Source: JBBQYA01 sp031412335
Lineage (GTDB): Bacteria > Bacteroidota > Bacteroidia > Sphingobacteriales > Sphingobacteriaceae
Reading direction: 5' to 3'
Length of the DNA stretch: 64,000 bases
Assembly (NCBI GenBank): GCA_031412335.1
Contig: JANOCT010000016.1
Coordinates: forward strand, 142,505-206,504
Within the stretch, counting starts at the first letter, position 1; the number at the start of each line of letters is the position of its first letter. Both the position numbers and the translations under genes were made by a program. Shown in pieces: positions 36,257 to 45,537 of this stretch. The notes under the pieces are model-generated. The model saw nothing but the letters and a program-made list of their open reading frames with translations, ran no database searches and was not told the origin of the DNA.

Positions 36257-37306
36257 TTAGATGATTAGCATAGCATCACCATAGCTATAAAATTTATACT
36301 TTTCTTTTATCGCAACTTGATAAGCTTCCATAACATAATCAAAACCACCAAAAGCTGCCACCATCATCAATAAAGTGCTTTGTGGAGTATGAAAATTGGT
36401 AATCATTGAATTAGCAATTGAAAAATCGTATGGAGGAAATATAAATTTACTAGTCCAATCGTTTACCGGTTTTAAAATTCTACCTGCTGATACACTTGAT
36501 TCGATTGTTCTCATGGTAGTAGTTCCAACTGCACAAATCCGTTGTTTGTTTTCTATTCCTCTATTCACAATTTTAACTGTTTCATCAGTTATAATAATAT
36601 TTTCAGAATCCATTTTATGTTTCGTCAAATCTTCTACTTCTACGGATCTAAAAGTTCCTAATCCAACATGTAGCGTAACTTCTGCAAATTCAACTCCTTT
36701 TAATTCAAGGCGTTTCATTAATTCGCGACTGAAGTGCATACCTGCAGTTGGCGCTGCTACTGCTCCTTCTTCTTTCGCATAAATAGTTTGATAACGTTCT
36801 TTATCTTCAGCAGTAGCTTTTCTTTTTATGTATTTTGGAAGTGGAGTTTCGCCCAGAATTTCAATTGCTTTTCTGAAATCGGCATCGGAGCCGTCAAACA
36901 AAAACCGGATAGTTCGACCTCTGGAAGTTGTATTGTCAACCACTTCGGCAATTAATAAATCATCATCACCGAAATAAAGTTTATTGCCAACTCTGATTTT
37001 TCGGGCAGGATCTACTAAAACATCCCACAGCCTCATTTCTTTATTCAATTCGCGAAGAAGAAAAACTTCGATTTGGGCACCAGTTTTTTCTTTATTCCCA
37101 TACAATCTGGCTGGAAAAACCTTGGTGTTGTTTAAGATCATTACATCTTTATCATTAAAATAGTCCAGAACATCTTTGAAAATTTTATGCTCTATTTTTC
37201 CACTATCCTTATGCAAAACCATTAACCGCGACTCATCACGATTGGGAGAGGGAGTGCTAGCAATTAAAGATTCTGGTAATGTAAAGGAAAATTGGGATAA
37301 TTTCAT
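36257..37306 (-). CDS. queA: S-adenosylmethionine:tRNA ribosyltransferase-isomerase
   Basis: QueA moves the ribosyl part of SAM onto preQ1 in tRNA to make epoxyqueuosine at the wobble position. The 349-residue protein starts MKLSQFSFTLPESLIAS and contains NNTKVFPARLYGNKEKTG, AAPTAGMHFS near residue 185, HVGLGTFRSV, and the C-terminal NFHTPQSTLLMMVAAF, all family blocks. It is the first gene of a queA-ispD pair. Confidence 0.97.
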   Translation of the reverse strand: MKLSQFSFTLPESLIASTPSPNRDESRLMVLHKDSGKIEHKIFKDVLDYFNDKDVMILNNTKVFPARLYGNKEKTGAQIEVFLLRELNKEMRLWDVLVDPARKIRVGNKLYFGDDDLLIAEVVDNTTSRGRTIRFLFDGSDADFRKAIEILGETPLPKYIKRKATAEDKERYQTIYAKEEGAVAAPTAGMHFSRELMKRLELKGVEFAEVTLHVGLGTFRSVEVEDLTKHKMDSENIIITDETVKIVNRGIENKQRICAVGTTTMRTIESSVSAGRILKPVNDWTSKFIFPPYDFSIANSMITNFHTPQSTLLMMVAAFGGFDYVMEAYQVAIKEKYKFYSYGDAMLII

Positions 37307-37795
37307 GTGTGTAATTAAAATATATAGGTTTTTTTTGAAGGGCGAATTTACAATAATTTAACAATTTTGTACCTTATTAGTTTCCATTTCTTAACAATGA
37401 GATGATATAGAGATAATTAACATAGATTTTAGTTGAGGAATTTTGTTTTTTTAAAAGTTACAATTTAGATTTCATAAAAAAGGATTTTAATTTTTTTATT
37501 CCCCAATAATAGTATTCGAATTAAAATTCATCAATGAAAAAAATAAATTCAGGGAAATTCTACCTCCATTTACGGGCAATTTTCTAAAAAATCCACAAGT
37601 TATTGATTTGAAAAACTACATTTTTTTGGAATAATTAAATAAAAAATAAAGAGATAATAATGATAAATTGTTAGAAGTAAAAAAAAATTATTAATCGCAA
37701 ATCACTTGATATCATTAAATTACAGTTTAGAGAAATTTGATTTTTATAACAATAAATTTAACCAAAAACCACTTAAAATTACATAGCGTAGGTTT
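37307..37795. other. 490-bp AT-rich gap
   Basis: No open frame with coding character, RNA gene or clear terminator is seen between queA and the ferritin-like genes. It must hold the divergent promoters for both sides, but no complete TTTG-N19-TAnnTTTG pair could be found. Confidence 0.5.
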
Positions 37796-37818
37796 TTGAG
37801 TATACAATTTGAGTATAC
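37796..37818 (+). promoter_or_regulatory. Perfect tandem 10-bp repeat TTGAGTATAC upstream of the ferritin-like genes
   Basis: TTGAGTATAC occurs at 37796-37805 and again at 37809-37818, separated by AAT, 38 bp before the ATG at 37856. Each copy holds the palindrome GTATAC. The position and perfect repetition suggest a regulator site. No factor can be named. Confidence 0.4.
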
Positions 37819-37855
37819 GGTTTTTAAAATCTTATATAAATTAATAATTAATGAT

Positions 37856-38563
37856 ATGTCAACAAAAAATTTTAATGATGAAGAAATTCTGATTTCAAAA
37901 GCCGGAAGCTTTGATCAGGTTTCGCGACGTAAATTTTTAGGTTACGCCGGAGCAACTTCAGGATTATTGATCTTAGGATCGGCCTGTAAAGATGATGATG
38001 ATCCAACTAATACTAATGATGGTGTAAATTTGGGTAGTGGTGACATCGGAATTCTAAATTATGCCTATGCACTTGAGCAATTAGAAGCTGCTTTTTATAA
38101 GCAAGTTATTGATTCTCCTTACGCAGGTATAACAACTGCGGAAACAAGTTTGTTAACTGATATTCGTGATCATGAACTAATTCATAGGGAATTTTTCAAA
38201 AATGCCTTAGGCACTTCAGCGATTCAAAACCTTGAAGTAGATTTTTCTACTATTAATTTCTCACAAAGGGATAGCGTTTTAGCTACTGCAAAAGCATTTG
38301 AAGATTTGGGAGTGTCGGCTTATAACGGAGCTGGAAAATTAATTGTAAGTATTGATTACTTATTGCTTGCTGGTAAAATTGTTTCAGTAGAAGCACGACA
38401 TGCTGCTTACATACGTGATTTAATTTCTAATGGCACATTTGCCGATAGTACCACAGTAGATGCCAATGGTTTAGATCTACAAAGATCTCCAAATGAAGTT
38501 TTAGCAATTGCCGGTACTTATATAAAAACAAAAATCAACGCTAGTAATTTACCAACTCAATAA
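37856..38563 (+). CDS. Ferritin-like domain lipoprotein with twin-arginine signal
   Basis: From the ATG at 37856 the protein has 235 residues; the in-frame TTG at 37796 is unlikely because it lies inside the tandem repeat. The N-terminus carries SRRKFLGYAGATSG followed by LILGSAC, a twin-arginine motif plus lipobox, so it should be exported folded and lipid-anchored. The rest is a ferritin-like four-helix domain (Ferritin_2 type) with four ligand-bearing motifs: EQLEAAFY, DHELIHREF, FEDLGVSAY and EARHAAYIRD, that is E, ExxH, E and ExxH. This is a full di-iron set. Reported relatives are often stress or desiccation related, but the role here is unknown. It pairs with the similar gene 12 bp downstream. 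Confidence 0.85.
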   Translation: MSTKNFNDEEILISKAGSFDQVSRRKFLGYAGATSGLLILGSACKDDDDPTNTNDGVNLGSGDIGILNYAYALEQLEAAFYKQVIDSPYAGITTAETSLLTDIRDHELIHREFFKNALGTSAIQNLEVDFSTINFSQRDSVLATAKAFEDLGVSAYNGAGKLIVSIDYLLLAGKIVSVEARHAAYIRDLISNGTFADSTTVDANGLDLQRSPNEVLAIAGTYIKTKINASNLPTQ

Positions 38564-38575
38564 TCCGAAATAGTC

Positions 38576-39409
38576 ATGAACATACATAAAATATTAACTG
38601 ATCTCGAAAAATCAGACCCGGAAGTTTACGAAAGATTAGACAGCCGAAGAGGAGCAATGAAAAGTTTTGCTTCATTAGGAAGTAAAATAGCTTTAGCAGC
38701 AGTTCCATTAGCTTTAGGTTCAATGTTTAAAAAAGCTTATGGACAATCAAATACTGATGTTGTAGCTGTTTTAAATTTTGCTTTAACTTTAGAATATCTA
38801 GAAGCTGGATTTTATGATCAAGCTTTACTTGCAGGAGTAACCTTAATTCCGGGAGGTGCGGCAACTAGTGCCATTACAACGATAAGAAATCACGAGAGAG
38901 CTCATGTCGCATTTTTGAAATCAACAATAACTTCACTAAATGGTGTTCCAGATGCTGAACCAGCTTTTGAATTTACTGCTGGAGGAGCTTTTCCAGATGT
39001 TTTTGTTAATTATCAAACCTTTTTAGCAGTTGCTCAAACTTTTGAAGATACTGGAGTAAGAGCTTATAAAGGACAAGCAGGAGCTTTAATTAATAGCAAT
39101 GATGTTTTAACAGCAGCATTGCAGATACATTCGGTTGAAGCTAGACATGCATCTCATATTCGACAAATGAGAAAAGCATTGAATACTTCTCAAGTTATTA
39201 AACCTTGGATTACATTAGATCAAACTGGTGGTATTGGATCTGCAGTTCAGGCATCTTACAGTGGTGAATCTCTTACAAAACAATTAACAATTGAAACAGT
39301 GGGCATAAATGGAAATTCTCAAATCACTTCAACACAAGCTTCAGAATCGTTTGACGAACCATTGACAAAAGCTCAAGTTTTGGCAATTGTAGGTCCTTTT
39401 ATTGTTTAA
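38576..39409 (+). CDS. Second exported ferritin-like protein
   Basis: This 277-residue paralogue of the gene just upstream has the same di-iron ligand pattern: TLEYLEAGFY, NHERAHVAFL, FEDTGVRAY and EARHASHIRQ. The N-terminus has an unusually long charged leader (about 30 residues) before SRRGAMKSF and a hydrophobic stretch ending KAYGQ. That fits a Tat signal without a lipobox, so the mature protein would be soluble in the periplasm. The 12-bp spacing indicates one transcript. A Tat route fits an enzyme that binds metal before export. Confidence 0.85.
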   Translation: MNIHKILTDLEKSDPEVYERLDSRRGAMKSFASLGSKIALAAVPLALGSMFKKAYGQSNTDVVAVLNFALTLEYLEAGFYDQALLAGVTLIPGGAATSAITTIRNHERAHVAFLKSTITSLNGVPDAEPAFEFTAGGAFPDVFVNYQTFLAVAQTFEDTGVRAYKGQAGALINSNDVLTAALQIHSVEARHASHIRQMRKALNTSQVIKPWITLDQTGGIGSAVQASYSGESLTKQLTIETVGINGNSQITSTQASESFDEPLTKAQVLAIVGPFIV

Positions 39410-39435
39410 ATAAATTAATAAGTTATTAAAAGTTG

Positions 39436-39462
39436 AACCCCGGAGGGATCCGGGGTTTTTTT
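39436..39462 (+). terminator. Terminator after the ferritin-like pair
   Basis: An 8-bp GC-rich stem (39436-39443 with 39450-39457) with a 6-base loop is followed by seven T, 26 bp after the stop. Confidence 0.9.
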
Positions 39463-39635
39463 ATTTTCTGAATTCATTAAATCAAACATTGCTTTTCTCT
39501 TTGATTTGTATGAGAGCCAGTCAAATGTTAACAGAAATTTCTCGTTAAAGACAAACACTCTGTATTGAAATCCTTTGCACTAAACACTCGATTTGTCTCA
39601 ACAAAGGTGGTATATTTTGGATTGAAATTTTATAA

Positions 39636-40658
39636 TTAACGAAGGGTGGAATTTATAGCCTTATTAATCTTTTGAATTAAAGATGGCCCTTCATAGATAA
39701 AACCGGTGTAAAGTTGAACCAAACTAGCACCAGCATTTATTTTGTCCAAGGCATCCTGCGCCGAATGTATTCCACCGACACCTATTATAGGAAATGCAGC
39801 TTCTGATTTCTGGTGAAGATATCGGATTACTTCTGTGGATTGGCTGCATAATGGTTTACCACTTAAACCTCCCATTTCAGTTTTTATGGAGGATGTTTCG
39901 TGTAGGTTTTCTCTTTTTATAGTGGTGTTAGTTGCTATTACACCGTGTATCTTAGTCAGGTTTACAATTTCAATAATATCATCTAATTGTTCAATGCTAA
40001 GATCGGGAGCTATTTTTAATAATACAGGTCTTGGTTTATTCAATTCGTTGTTCAGCGAAATTATATGCGTTAATAATGCTGTTAATGGCTCTTTATCTTG
40101 CAAAGCACGCAATCCTGGTGTATTTGGCGAACTTACATTTATCACAAAATAGTCCACATAAGGAGCTAATTTTAAAAAACAGATTTCATAATCTTTGGCA
40201 GCATCCTTATTTTCTGTCCATTTGTTTTTTCCGATATTTCCACCAATCAGAACATCAAATGTTTTGTTTTTCAACCTATTTACTGCGGCATCAACACCTT
40301 CATTATTAAAACCCATTCGGTTTATTATTGCTTCATCTTTTTTAAGTCGAAACAATCTCGGTTTCTCATTTCCAGGTTGTGGGAGTGGAGTTATGGTTCC
40401 AATTTCGATAAAACCGAAACCAAAATTAGCAAGTTCATCTATCAGCTTTCCATCTTTATCAAATCCAGCAGCTAAGCCTACGCTGTTTTTAAATGTCAGA
40501 TCCCAAAGTTTAACTTCTACATCTGTTTGAGTAAAAATTGATTTAATCGCAGTTTTGATACCGGGTATTTTATGAATAAATGAAATAAATGCAAAAGAAA
40601 AGTGATGAACTTTTTCTGCGTCGAACAAGAATAAAATAGATCTGATTAGTTTGTACAT
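39636..40658 (-). CDS. pyrD: Dihydroorotate dehydrogenase (quinone), class 2
   Basis: PyrD oxidises dihydroorotate to orotate in pyrimidine synthesis and passes electrons to quinone at the membrane. The 340-residue protein has an N-terminal amphipathic helix region typical of class 2. It also has the FMN-domain motifs VGLAAGFDKDGKLIDEL and FIEIGTITPLPQPGNEKPR, NRMGFNN, INVSSPNTPGLR with the catalytic Ser, and IGVGGIHSAQDALDKI. The length fits class 2. It follows mnmD by 7 bp. Confidence 0.97.
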   Translation of the reverse strand: MYKLIRSILFLFDAEKVHHFSFAFISFIHKIPGIKTAIKSIFTQTDVEVKLWDLTFKNSVGLAAGFDKDGKLIDELANFGFGFIEIGTITPLPQPGNEKPRLFRLKKDEAIINRMGFNNEGVDAAVNRLKNKTFDVLIGGNIGKNKWTENKDAAKDYEICFLKLAPYVDYFVINVSSPNTPGLRALQDKEPLTALLTHIISLNNELNKPRPVLLKIAPDLSIEQLDDIIEIVNLTKIHGVIATNTTIKRENLHETSSIKTEMGGLSGKPLCSQSTEVIRYLHQKSEAAFPIIGVGGIHSAQDALDKINAGASLVQLYTGFIYEGPSLIQKINKAINSTLR

Positions 40659-40665
40659 AGTTTTC

Positions 40666-41343
40666 TTAATTCAATTTCACAGCTCTTAACATCTGACGTT
40701 TTCCGGCTGCACCTTTAGGTCGCTCTATTTTGAAGCCCGCTTTTCTAAGTATTTCTTTTGTTTTTCCTGTAATGCTATAACTGATAAAAAAACCATTCGG
40801 AATAATACAAGATGCAATTTTTGTTATTAAATCAGATTCCCACATTTCTGGTTGGCTTGCTGGAGCAAAAGCATCGAAAAAAACTAAATCTACTGCTTGA
40901 TTATAGCTGGTTTCTTGGGCTGTTTGGTTAATCAATTTTAATTGAACCATTGAAATTTCTGTCGCTTTTACGTTGTTTAATAATGTATTTTCCAAAATGG
41001 TAAATGCAGCTGGAAATTTTTCTTGATAATTTAATTGCTTTAATAAGTCTAAACCTGGAAAGTTGTTTTCTAAACCAATGTATAAGAGATCAATTCTATT
41101 TTCAATACAATATTCTGCTGATCCTAAAAAATTTAATCCAGTACCAAATCCAATTTCTAATATAGAAAGCGATGTTTTTTGCGTTCTATTCAGGTTTTCA
41201 ATCAATCCATTAACCACAAAAACATGGTCAGATTCTTGAAAAGCACCATTCATGGAATGGTAAGCTTCTCCAATTCGCTCATCAAAAATTGTATTCGACC
41301 CATCCAAGGTTGGTTTTATCGATAAATTAAAAGGGCTATTCAT
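40666..41343 (-). CDS. mnmD: tRNA 5-methylaminomethyl-2-thiouridine methyltransferase (MnmD-like, stand-alone)
   Basis: This is an SAM-dependent methyltransferase matching the N-terminal domain of MnmC, which completes the mnm5s2U wobble modification. The 225-residue protein has HSMNGAFQESDHVFV near residue 30, the SAM-binding ILEIGFGTGLNFLG and the diagnostic DLVFFDAFAPASQPEMW. The oxidase domain of MnmC is absent, which is normal for stand-alone MnmD proteins. It begins the mnmD-pyrD pair. Confidence 0.9.
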   Translation of the reverse strand: MNSPFNLSIKPTLDGSNTIFDERIGEAYHSMNGAFQESDHVFVVNGLIENLNRTQKTSLSILEIGFGTGLNFLGSAEYCIENRIDLLYIGLENNFPGLDLLKQLNYQEKFPAAFTILENTLLNNVKATEISMVQLKLINQTAQETSYNQAVDLVFFDAFAPASQPEMWESDLITKIASCIIPNGFFISYSITGKTKEILRKAGFKIERPKGAAGKRQMLRAVKLN

Positions 41344-41397
41344 TTAATCACAATATTAATAAAAATTGAAACTGTCATTTTTATTTAATGTTTAAAT

Positions 41398-41405
41398 TAC
41401 TTTTG
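41398..41405 (+). promoter_or_regulatory. Possible -7 box for the LON-domain gene
   Basis: TACTTTTG matches TAnnTTTG and lies 15 bp before the ATG at 41421. No -33 TTTG is at the proper distance. Confidence 0.35.
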
Positions 41406-41420
41406 GGCAATTAATAAACT

Positions 41421-42053
41421 ATGCAATTTCTTCCTGTGTTTCCACTTCAGATTGTTGTTTTTCCTGGCGAGCAACTCAATCTACATATTTTCGAACCTCG
41501 CTATCGTGAACTCATTGCCGATATAAACTCTTCTGATAAAAAATTTGGAATGCCTGTGGTATTAAACAATGATATTTCAGGCTATGGTACAGAAATTCAG
41601 CTTCTTTCTATCGAAAAAACTTATTCAACTGGTGAGCTAGACGTTGCATGTTTGGGAATTAAACCCTTTAAAGTTGTTACTTTTTACAAAAATTTGCCTG
41701 ACCATTTATATTCTGCAGCAGATGTAAGTTATCCTGATTTTGATTTAGATGCAGATGAAAGTAAAATTGAACAATTAGAAATACTTTATTCTGAACTTCA
41801 GGAAGTTTTAAAAGCAGAAAAGTTTATCGAAGATTTTTATGGCGATGGCTTATCTTTCAAAATAGGTCATTATGTTGCATTATCACTAGGCCAGAAGGTT
41901 AAACTTCTAGGTATTGAAAAGGAAAACGATCGATTGGATTTCATCATTGACCATGTAGAATCCATTTTACCAATTTTGAAAAACGCTGAAGAAACCAAAG
42001 AAAAAATTAAAAGTAATGGTCATTTCAGAAACTTTGAAGCGTTTAATTTTTAG
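41421..42053 (+). CDS. LON peptidase substrate-binding domain protein
   Basis: The 210-residue protein is formed by a Lon N-terminal (PUA-like) domain with no ATPase or peptidase part. The start FLPVFPLQIVVFPGEQLNLH and FEPRYRELI are the classic beginning of that domain. Such free-standing proteins are common in bacteria, and their job is unclear; a substrate-recognition or protein-binding role is assumed. It lies alone upstream of valS, 70 bp away. Confidence 0.88.
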   Translation: MQFLPVFPLQIVVFPGEQLNLHIFEPRYRELIADINSSDKKFGMPVVLNNDISGYGTEIQLLSIEKTYSTGELDVACLGIKPFKVVTFYKNLPDHLYSAADVSYPDFDLDADESKIEQLEILYSELQEVLKAEKFIEDFYGDGLSFKIGHYVALSLGQKVKLLGIEKENDRLDFIIDHVESILPILKNAEETKEKIKSNGHFRNFEAFNF

Positions 42054-42098
42054 TATTTACCTATTTGATTAGTTAGGCCTATCTCTTGGCTAATTTTA

Positions 42099-42106
42099 TA
42101 TTTTTG
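42099..42106 (+). promoter_or_regulatory. Possible -7 box for valS
   Basis: TATTTTTG matches TAnnTTTG, followed by CA, 17 bp before the valS ATG. The -33 box is not clear. Confidence 0.38.
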
Positions 42107-42123
42107 CATTTTTCAACCCAAAC

Positions 42124-44772
42124 ATGAGCATTTCGAAAACATATAGTCCACGCGAAGTGGAAGATAAATGGTACGCCTATTGGCTTGAACAAGATTTTTT
42201 TAGTTCTAAGCCCGACAGCAGAGAGCCATACACGATTGTAATTCCGCCTCCAAACGTTACTGGAGTGTTACATATGGGTCATATGTTGAATAATACGATA
42301 CAAGATGTACTGATCAGGAGGGCAAGAATGATGGGTAAAAATGCTTGTTGGGTGCCAGGTACTGACCATGCTTCTATAGCCACCGAAGCAAAAGTTGTAG
42401 CTTTATTGAAAGAAAAAGGTATAAGTAAAAATGACCTAACCCGTGAAGAATTTTTAAGTTATGCTTTTGATTGGAAAGAAAAATATGGTGGAATAATATT
42501 AGAGCAGTTAAAAAAATTAGGAGCTTCATGCGATTGGAATCGAACGAGATTTACGATGGAAGATTCCATGTCAAGAGCAGTAATAAAGGTGTTTATTGAT
42601 TTGCATAAAAAAGGTTGGATTTATCGTGGCGTGCGTATGGTAAATTGGGATCCTGCAGGTATGACAGCTATTTCGGATGAGGAAGTTATTAGAAAAGAGA
42701 TAAATTCTAAACTTTACTACATAAAATATAGAATTGTTGGCGCTGATTCTCAATCAGAAATTCTTAATCAAGATTATCTTGTAATTGCAACAACCAGGCC
42801 TGAAACTATTATGGCTGATGCTGCTATTTGTGTAAATCCAAATGATGAACGCTACAAGCATTTGAAAGGGAAAAAAGCGATTATTCCATTAATAAATCGC
42901 GAAATTCCGATTATTGGAGATGATTATGTAACCATGGATTTCGGTACTGGATGTTTAAAAGTAACTCCAGCTCATGATTTAAATGATTATGAATTAGGCA
43001 TAAAACATAAACTTCCGGTTATTGATATTTTAAATGATAATGGAACGCTAAACGAAAAAGCAGAAATTCTAATTGGAAAAGATCGATTTGCAGCCAGAAA
43101 GGAAATTGGAGTAATGCTCGAAAATTCTAATTCATTGCAAAAAATAGAAGATTACAAAAGCCAAGTGGGTTTTTCGGAAAGAACAGATGCTGTGATCGAA
43201 CCTAAATTATCCATGCAATGGTTTTTGAAAATGGATAAAATGGCCGCTCCTGCATTGGATTATGTAATGAGTGGTGAGGTAAAACTTATTCCAGATAAAT
43301 TTAAGAATACCTACAAGCATTGGATGGAAAATGTGCACGATTGGTGTATTTCTCGGCAATTATGGTGGGGTCAGCAAATTCCTGCTTGGTATTTACCCGA
43401 TGGTACTTATGCTGTCGCAGAAACCAGAGATGAAGCTTGGCAGATTTTAAAAAATTCTGAAAACAATACGACAAGTTATTCTAAAGAAGATTTAAACCAA
43501 GATTCTGATGTGGTTGATACTTGGTTTTCGTCTTGGTTATGGCCAATTTCTGTGTTTGATGGTTTTGAAGATCCTGAAAATGAAGATATCAATTATTATT
43601 ATCCGACGAATGATTTGGTTACAGCTCCTGAAATTTTGTTTTTTTGGGTTGCCAGAATGATTATGGCCGGACATGAATATAGAGGAAAAGCACCATTCAA
43701 AAATGTTTATCTCACTGGAATTGTGCGAGATAAACAAGGGCGCAAAATGTCTAAATCTCTAGGCAATTCACCAGACCCTTTAGATTTAATCACTGAATTT
43801 GGTGCCGATGGAGTTCGTGTTGGTATGCTTTTGTGTTCATCAGCTGGGAATGATGTTTTGTATGATAATGCGTTTGTAGAGCAAGGACGAAACTTTTCCA
43901 ATAAAATATGGAATGCATTCCGATTGCTGAATAGTTGGACTGTTGATAAAAACCTTAGTTCGCAAAATGAACTTGCAGTAAATTGGTTTGAAAGTAAATT
44001 TAATGCAGAACTTGAATTAATTAATCAAAATTTTGATCAATACAGAATTTCAGAAGCAATGATGCTTGCTTATAAATTAGTTTGGGATGATTTCTGTTCA
44101 ACGTATTTGGAAATGATAAAACCAGGTTTCGAGGAACCAATTGATGCTTATTCTTACAATAAATCAATCATATTTTTTGATAAAATTTTAAAACTTTTGC
44201 ATCCATTTATGCCATTCATAACTGAAGAACTCTGGCATCAAACTGCTGAAAGAAAAGAAAAAGAATGCTGTATTGTTGCCGAATATCCAAAGCCTGAAGT
44301 TATAAATCGACAAACATTAGACTATACAACTTTAGCTTTGAAAGTGATAAGCGAAATCAGAAATATCCGAAATCAAAAACAAATTTCGCCGAAAGAGAAA
44401 TTAGCATTAGTAATTCCATCAATCTTACAAAATCAATATTCTTCGTATGTCGAGATGATTAGCAAACTGGCAAATTTATCAGAAGTTAAATTCGGAAAAA
44501 ACAAACCAGAAAAATCGATCAGCTTTATGGTTGGTACAGATGAGTTTTACATTCCGATGGAAAACATGCAGATAGATACTGAAGCAGAGAAAGAACGAAT
44601 TTTAAAAGAAATTGAATATTTGAAAGGGTTTTTAAAATCAGTAGATGTAAAGCTAAACAATGAAAAGTTTGTTTCTAATGCTAAGACAGAGGTAATTGAA
44701 ATAGAGCGAAAAAAGAAAGCAGATGCAGAAAGTAAAATAAAACAACTTGAACAGGCAATGGAAATGCTTTAA
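42124..44772 (+). CDS. valS: Valine--tRNA ligase
   Basis: ValS charges tRNA-Val and edits mischarged threonine. The 882-residue class Ia synthetase has the HIGH-type motif PPNVTGVLHMGHMLN near residue 40, CWVPGTDHAS, an editing domain with TTRPETIMAD near residue 225, and the KMSKS loop GRKMSKSLGN near residue 540. The C-terminus is the ValS-specific coiled coil (about residues 820-882). It converges on the YdcF-like gene with a single base between the stops. Confidence 0.98.
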   Translation: MSISKTYSPREVEDKWYAYWLEQDFFSSKPDSREPYTIVIPPPNVTGVLHMGHMLNNTIQDVLIRRARMMGKNACWVPGTDHASIATEAKVVALLKEKGISKNDLTREEFLSYAFDWKEKYGGIILEQLKKLGASCDWNRTRFTMEDSMSRAVIKVFIDLHKKGWIYRGVRMVNWDPAGMTAISDEEVIRKEINSKLYYIKYRIVGADSQSEILNQDYLVIATTRPETIMADAAICVNPNDERYKHLKGKKAIIPLINREIPIIGDDYVTMDFGTGCLKVTPAHDLNDYELGIKHKLPVIDILNDNGTLNEKAEILIGKDRFAARKEIGVMLENSNSLQKIEDYKSQVGFSERTDAVIEPKLSMQWFLKMDKMAAPALDYVMSGEVKLIPDKFKNTYKHWMENVHDWCISRQLWWGQQIPAWYLPDGTYAVAETRDEAWQILKNSENNTTSYSKEDLNQDSDVVDTWFSSWLWPISVFDGFEDPENEDINYYYPTNDLVTAPEILFFWVARMIMAGHEYRGKAPFKNVYLTGIVRDKQGRKMSKSLGNSPDPLDLITEFGADGVRVGMLLCSSAGNDVLYDNAFVEQGRNFSNKIWNAFRLLNSWTVDKNLSSQNELAVNWFESKFNAELELINQNFDQYRISEAMMLAYKLVWDDFCSTYLEMIKPGFEEPIDAYSYNKSIIFFDKILKLLHPFMPFITEELWHQTAERKEKECCIVAEYPKPEVINRQTLDYTTLALKVISEIRNIRNQKQISPKEKLALVIPSILQNQYSSYVEMISKLANLSEVKFGKNKPEKSISFMVGTDEFYIPMENMQIDTEAEKERILKEIEYLKGFLKSVDVKLNNEKFVSNAKTEVIEIERKKKADAESKIKQLEQAMEML

Positions 44773-44773
44773 T

Positions 44774-45529
44774 TTAGATTTTACCTGAAATTTTGTAAGC
44801 TAAAAAACCTGCCCATTCGTGGATCAATTTTTCCCAATTGATCATAACCCATAATTTAGGCATTAAATTATATCCAATAGAATTGTCAGAAGTGTTTGCC
44901 ATTGCGTTTACGCTAAAAGGCTTAACATTTACATTTAATTTTCTGAAACATGCCAAGCTTCTTGGTAAATGTGAAGCCGAGGTGATCAGTAAATTTGAAT
45001 TAGTAAAGTTTAAGCTATCTAAAATTTTTTTTGTGTTTTGAGCATTTTCTACGGTGTTTTTTGATTCGGATTCTGCAATTACATCAACTTCAGGTAAACC
45101 AATTTCAATAAGATAATTTCGCGCACAAATTGATTCTTTATGTTTCTGATCTAGATTTCCGCTACCACCCGAAAGAATGATTTTAGAAATAATCCCTTTT
45201 TTGTATAAATGAACCGTTTGGAAAAGCCTATCAGAACTTTCTGTGAATTGTAATCTGTTTATATTTTCTTGAAACATTGAATAACCACCTAATACAATTC
45301 CGCAATCATATTTTTCTTTTGGAATTGGTATTGGAGTTATTTCAAACTTCGAAACAAAAAAATTGAAAAATGCAGCATTGCAAAAAAGGTAAACAAGAAT
45401 AAAAGTAGTGATGAGTATTCGGGATTTTTTCTTCGTGTTTTTAATTAGAATAGCATATAAAAGTAAACCCAATATCCACAAAACAGGAGAAAGAAAAAAT
45501 GAAAAAATTTTAGAAAATATAAAAAACAT
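44774..45529 (-). CDS. YdcF/ElyC-family (DUF218) membrane protein
   Basis: The 251-residue protein has two N-terminal membrane segments (FSFFLSPVLWILGLLLYAIL and ILITTFILVYLFCNAAFF) and a DUF218 domain with GIVLGGYS, IILSGGSG, ESKNTVENA and TSASHLPRS. This fits the ElyC/SanA/YdcF group, linked in other bacteria to envelope integrity, with biochemical function not settled. It follows the HsdR N-terminal-domain gene by 8 bp. Confidence 0.85.
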   Translation of the reverse strand: MFFIFSKIFSFFLSPVLWILGLLLYAILIKNTKKKSRILITTFILVYLFCNAAFFNFFVSKFEITPIPIPKEKYDCGIVLGGYSMFQENINRLQFTESSDRLFQTVHLYKKGIISKIILSGGSGNLDQKHKESICARNYLIEIGLPEVDVIAESESKNTVENAQNTKKILDSLNFTNSNLLITSASHLPRSLACFRKLNVNVKPFSVNAMANTSDNSIGYNLMPKLWVMINWEKLIHEWAGFLAYKISGKI

Positions 45530-45537
45530 AAAACTAA

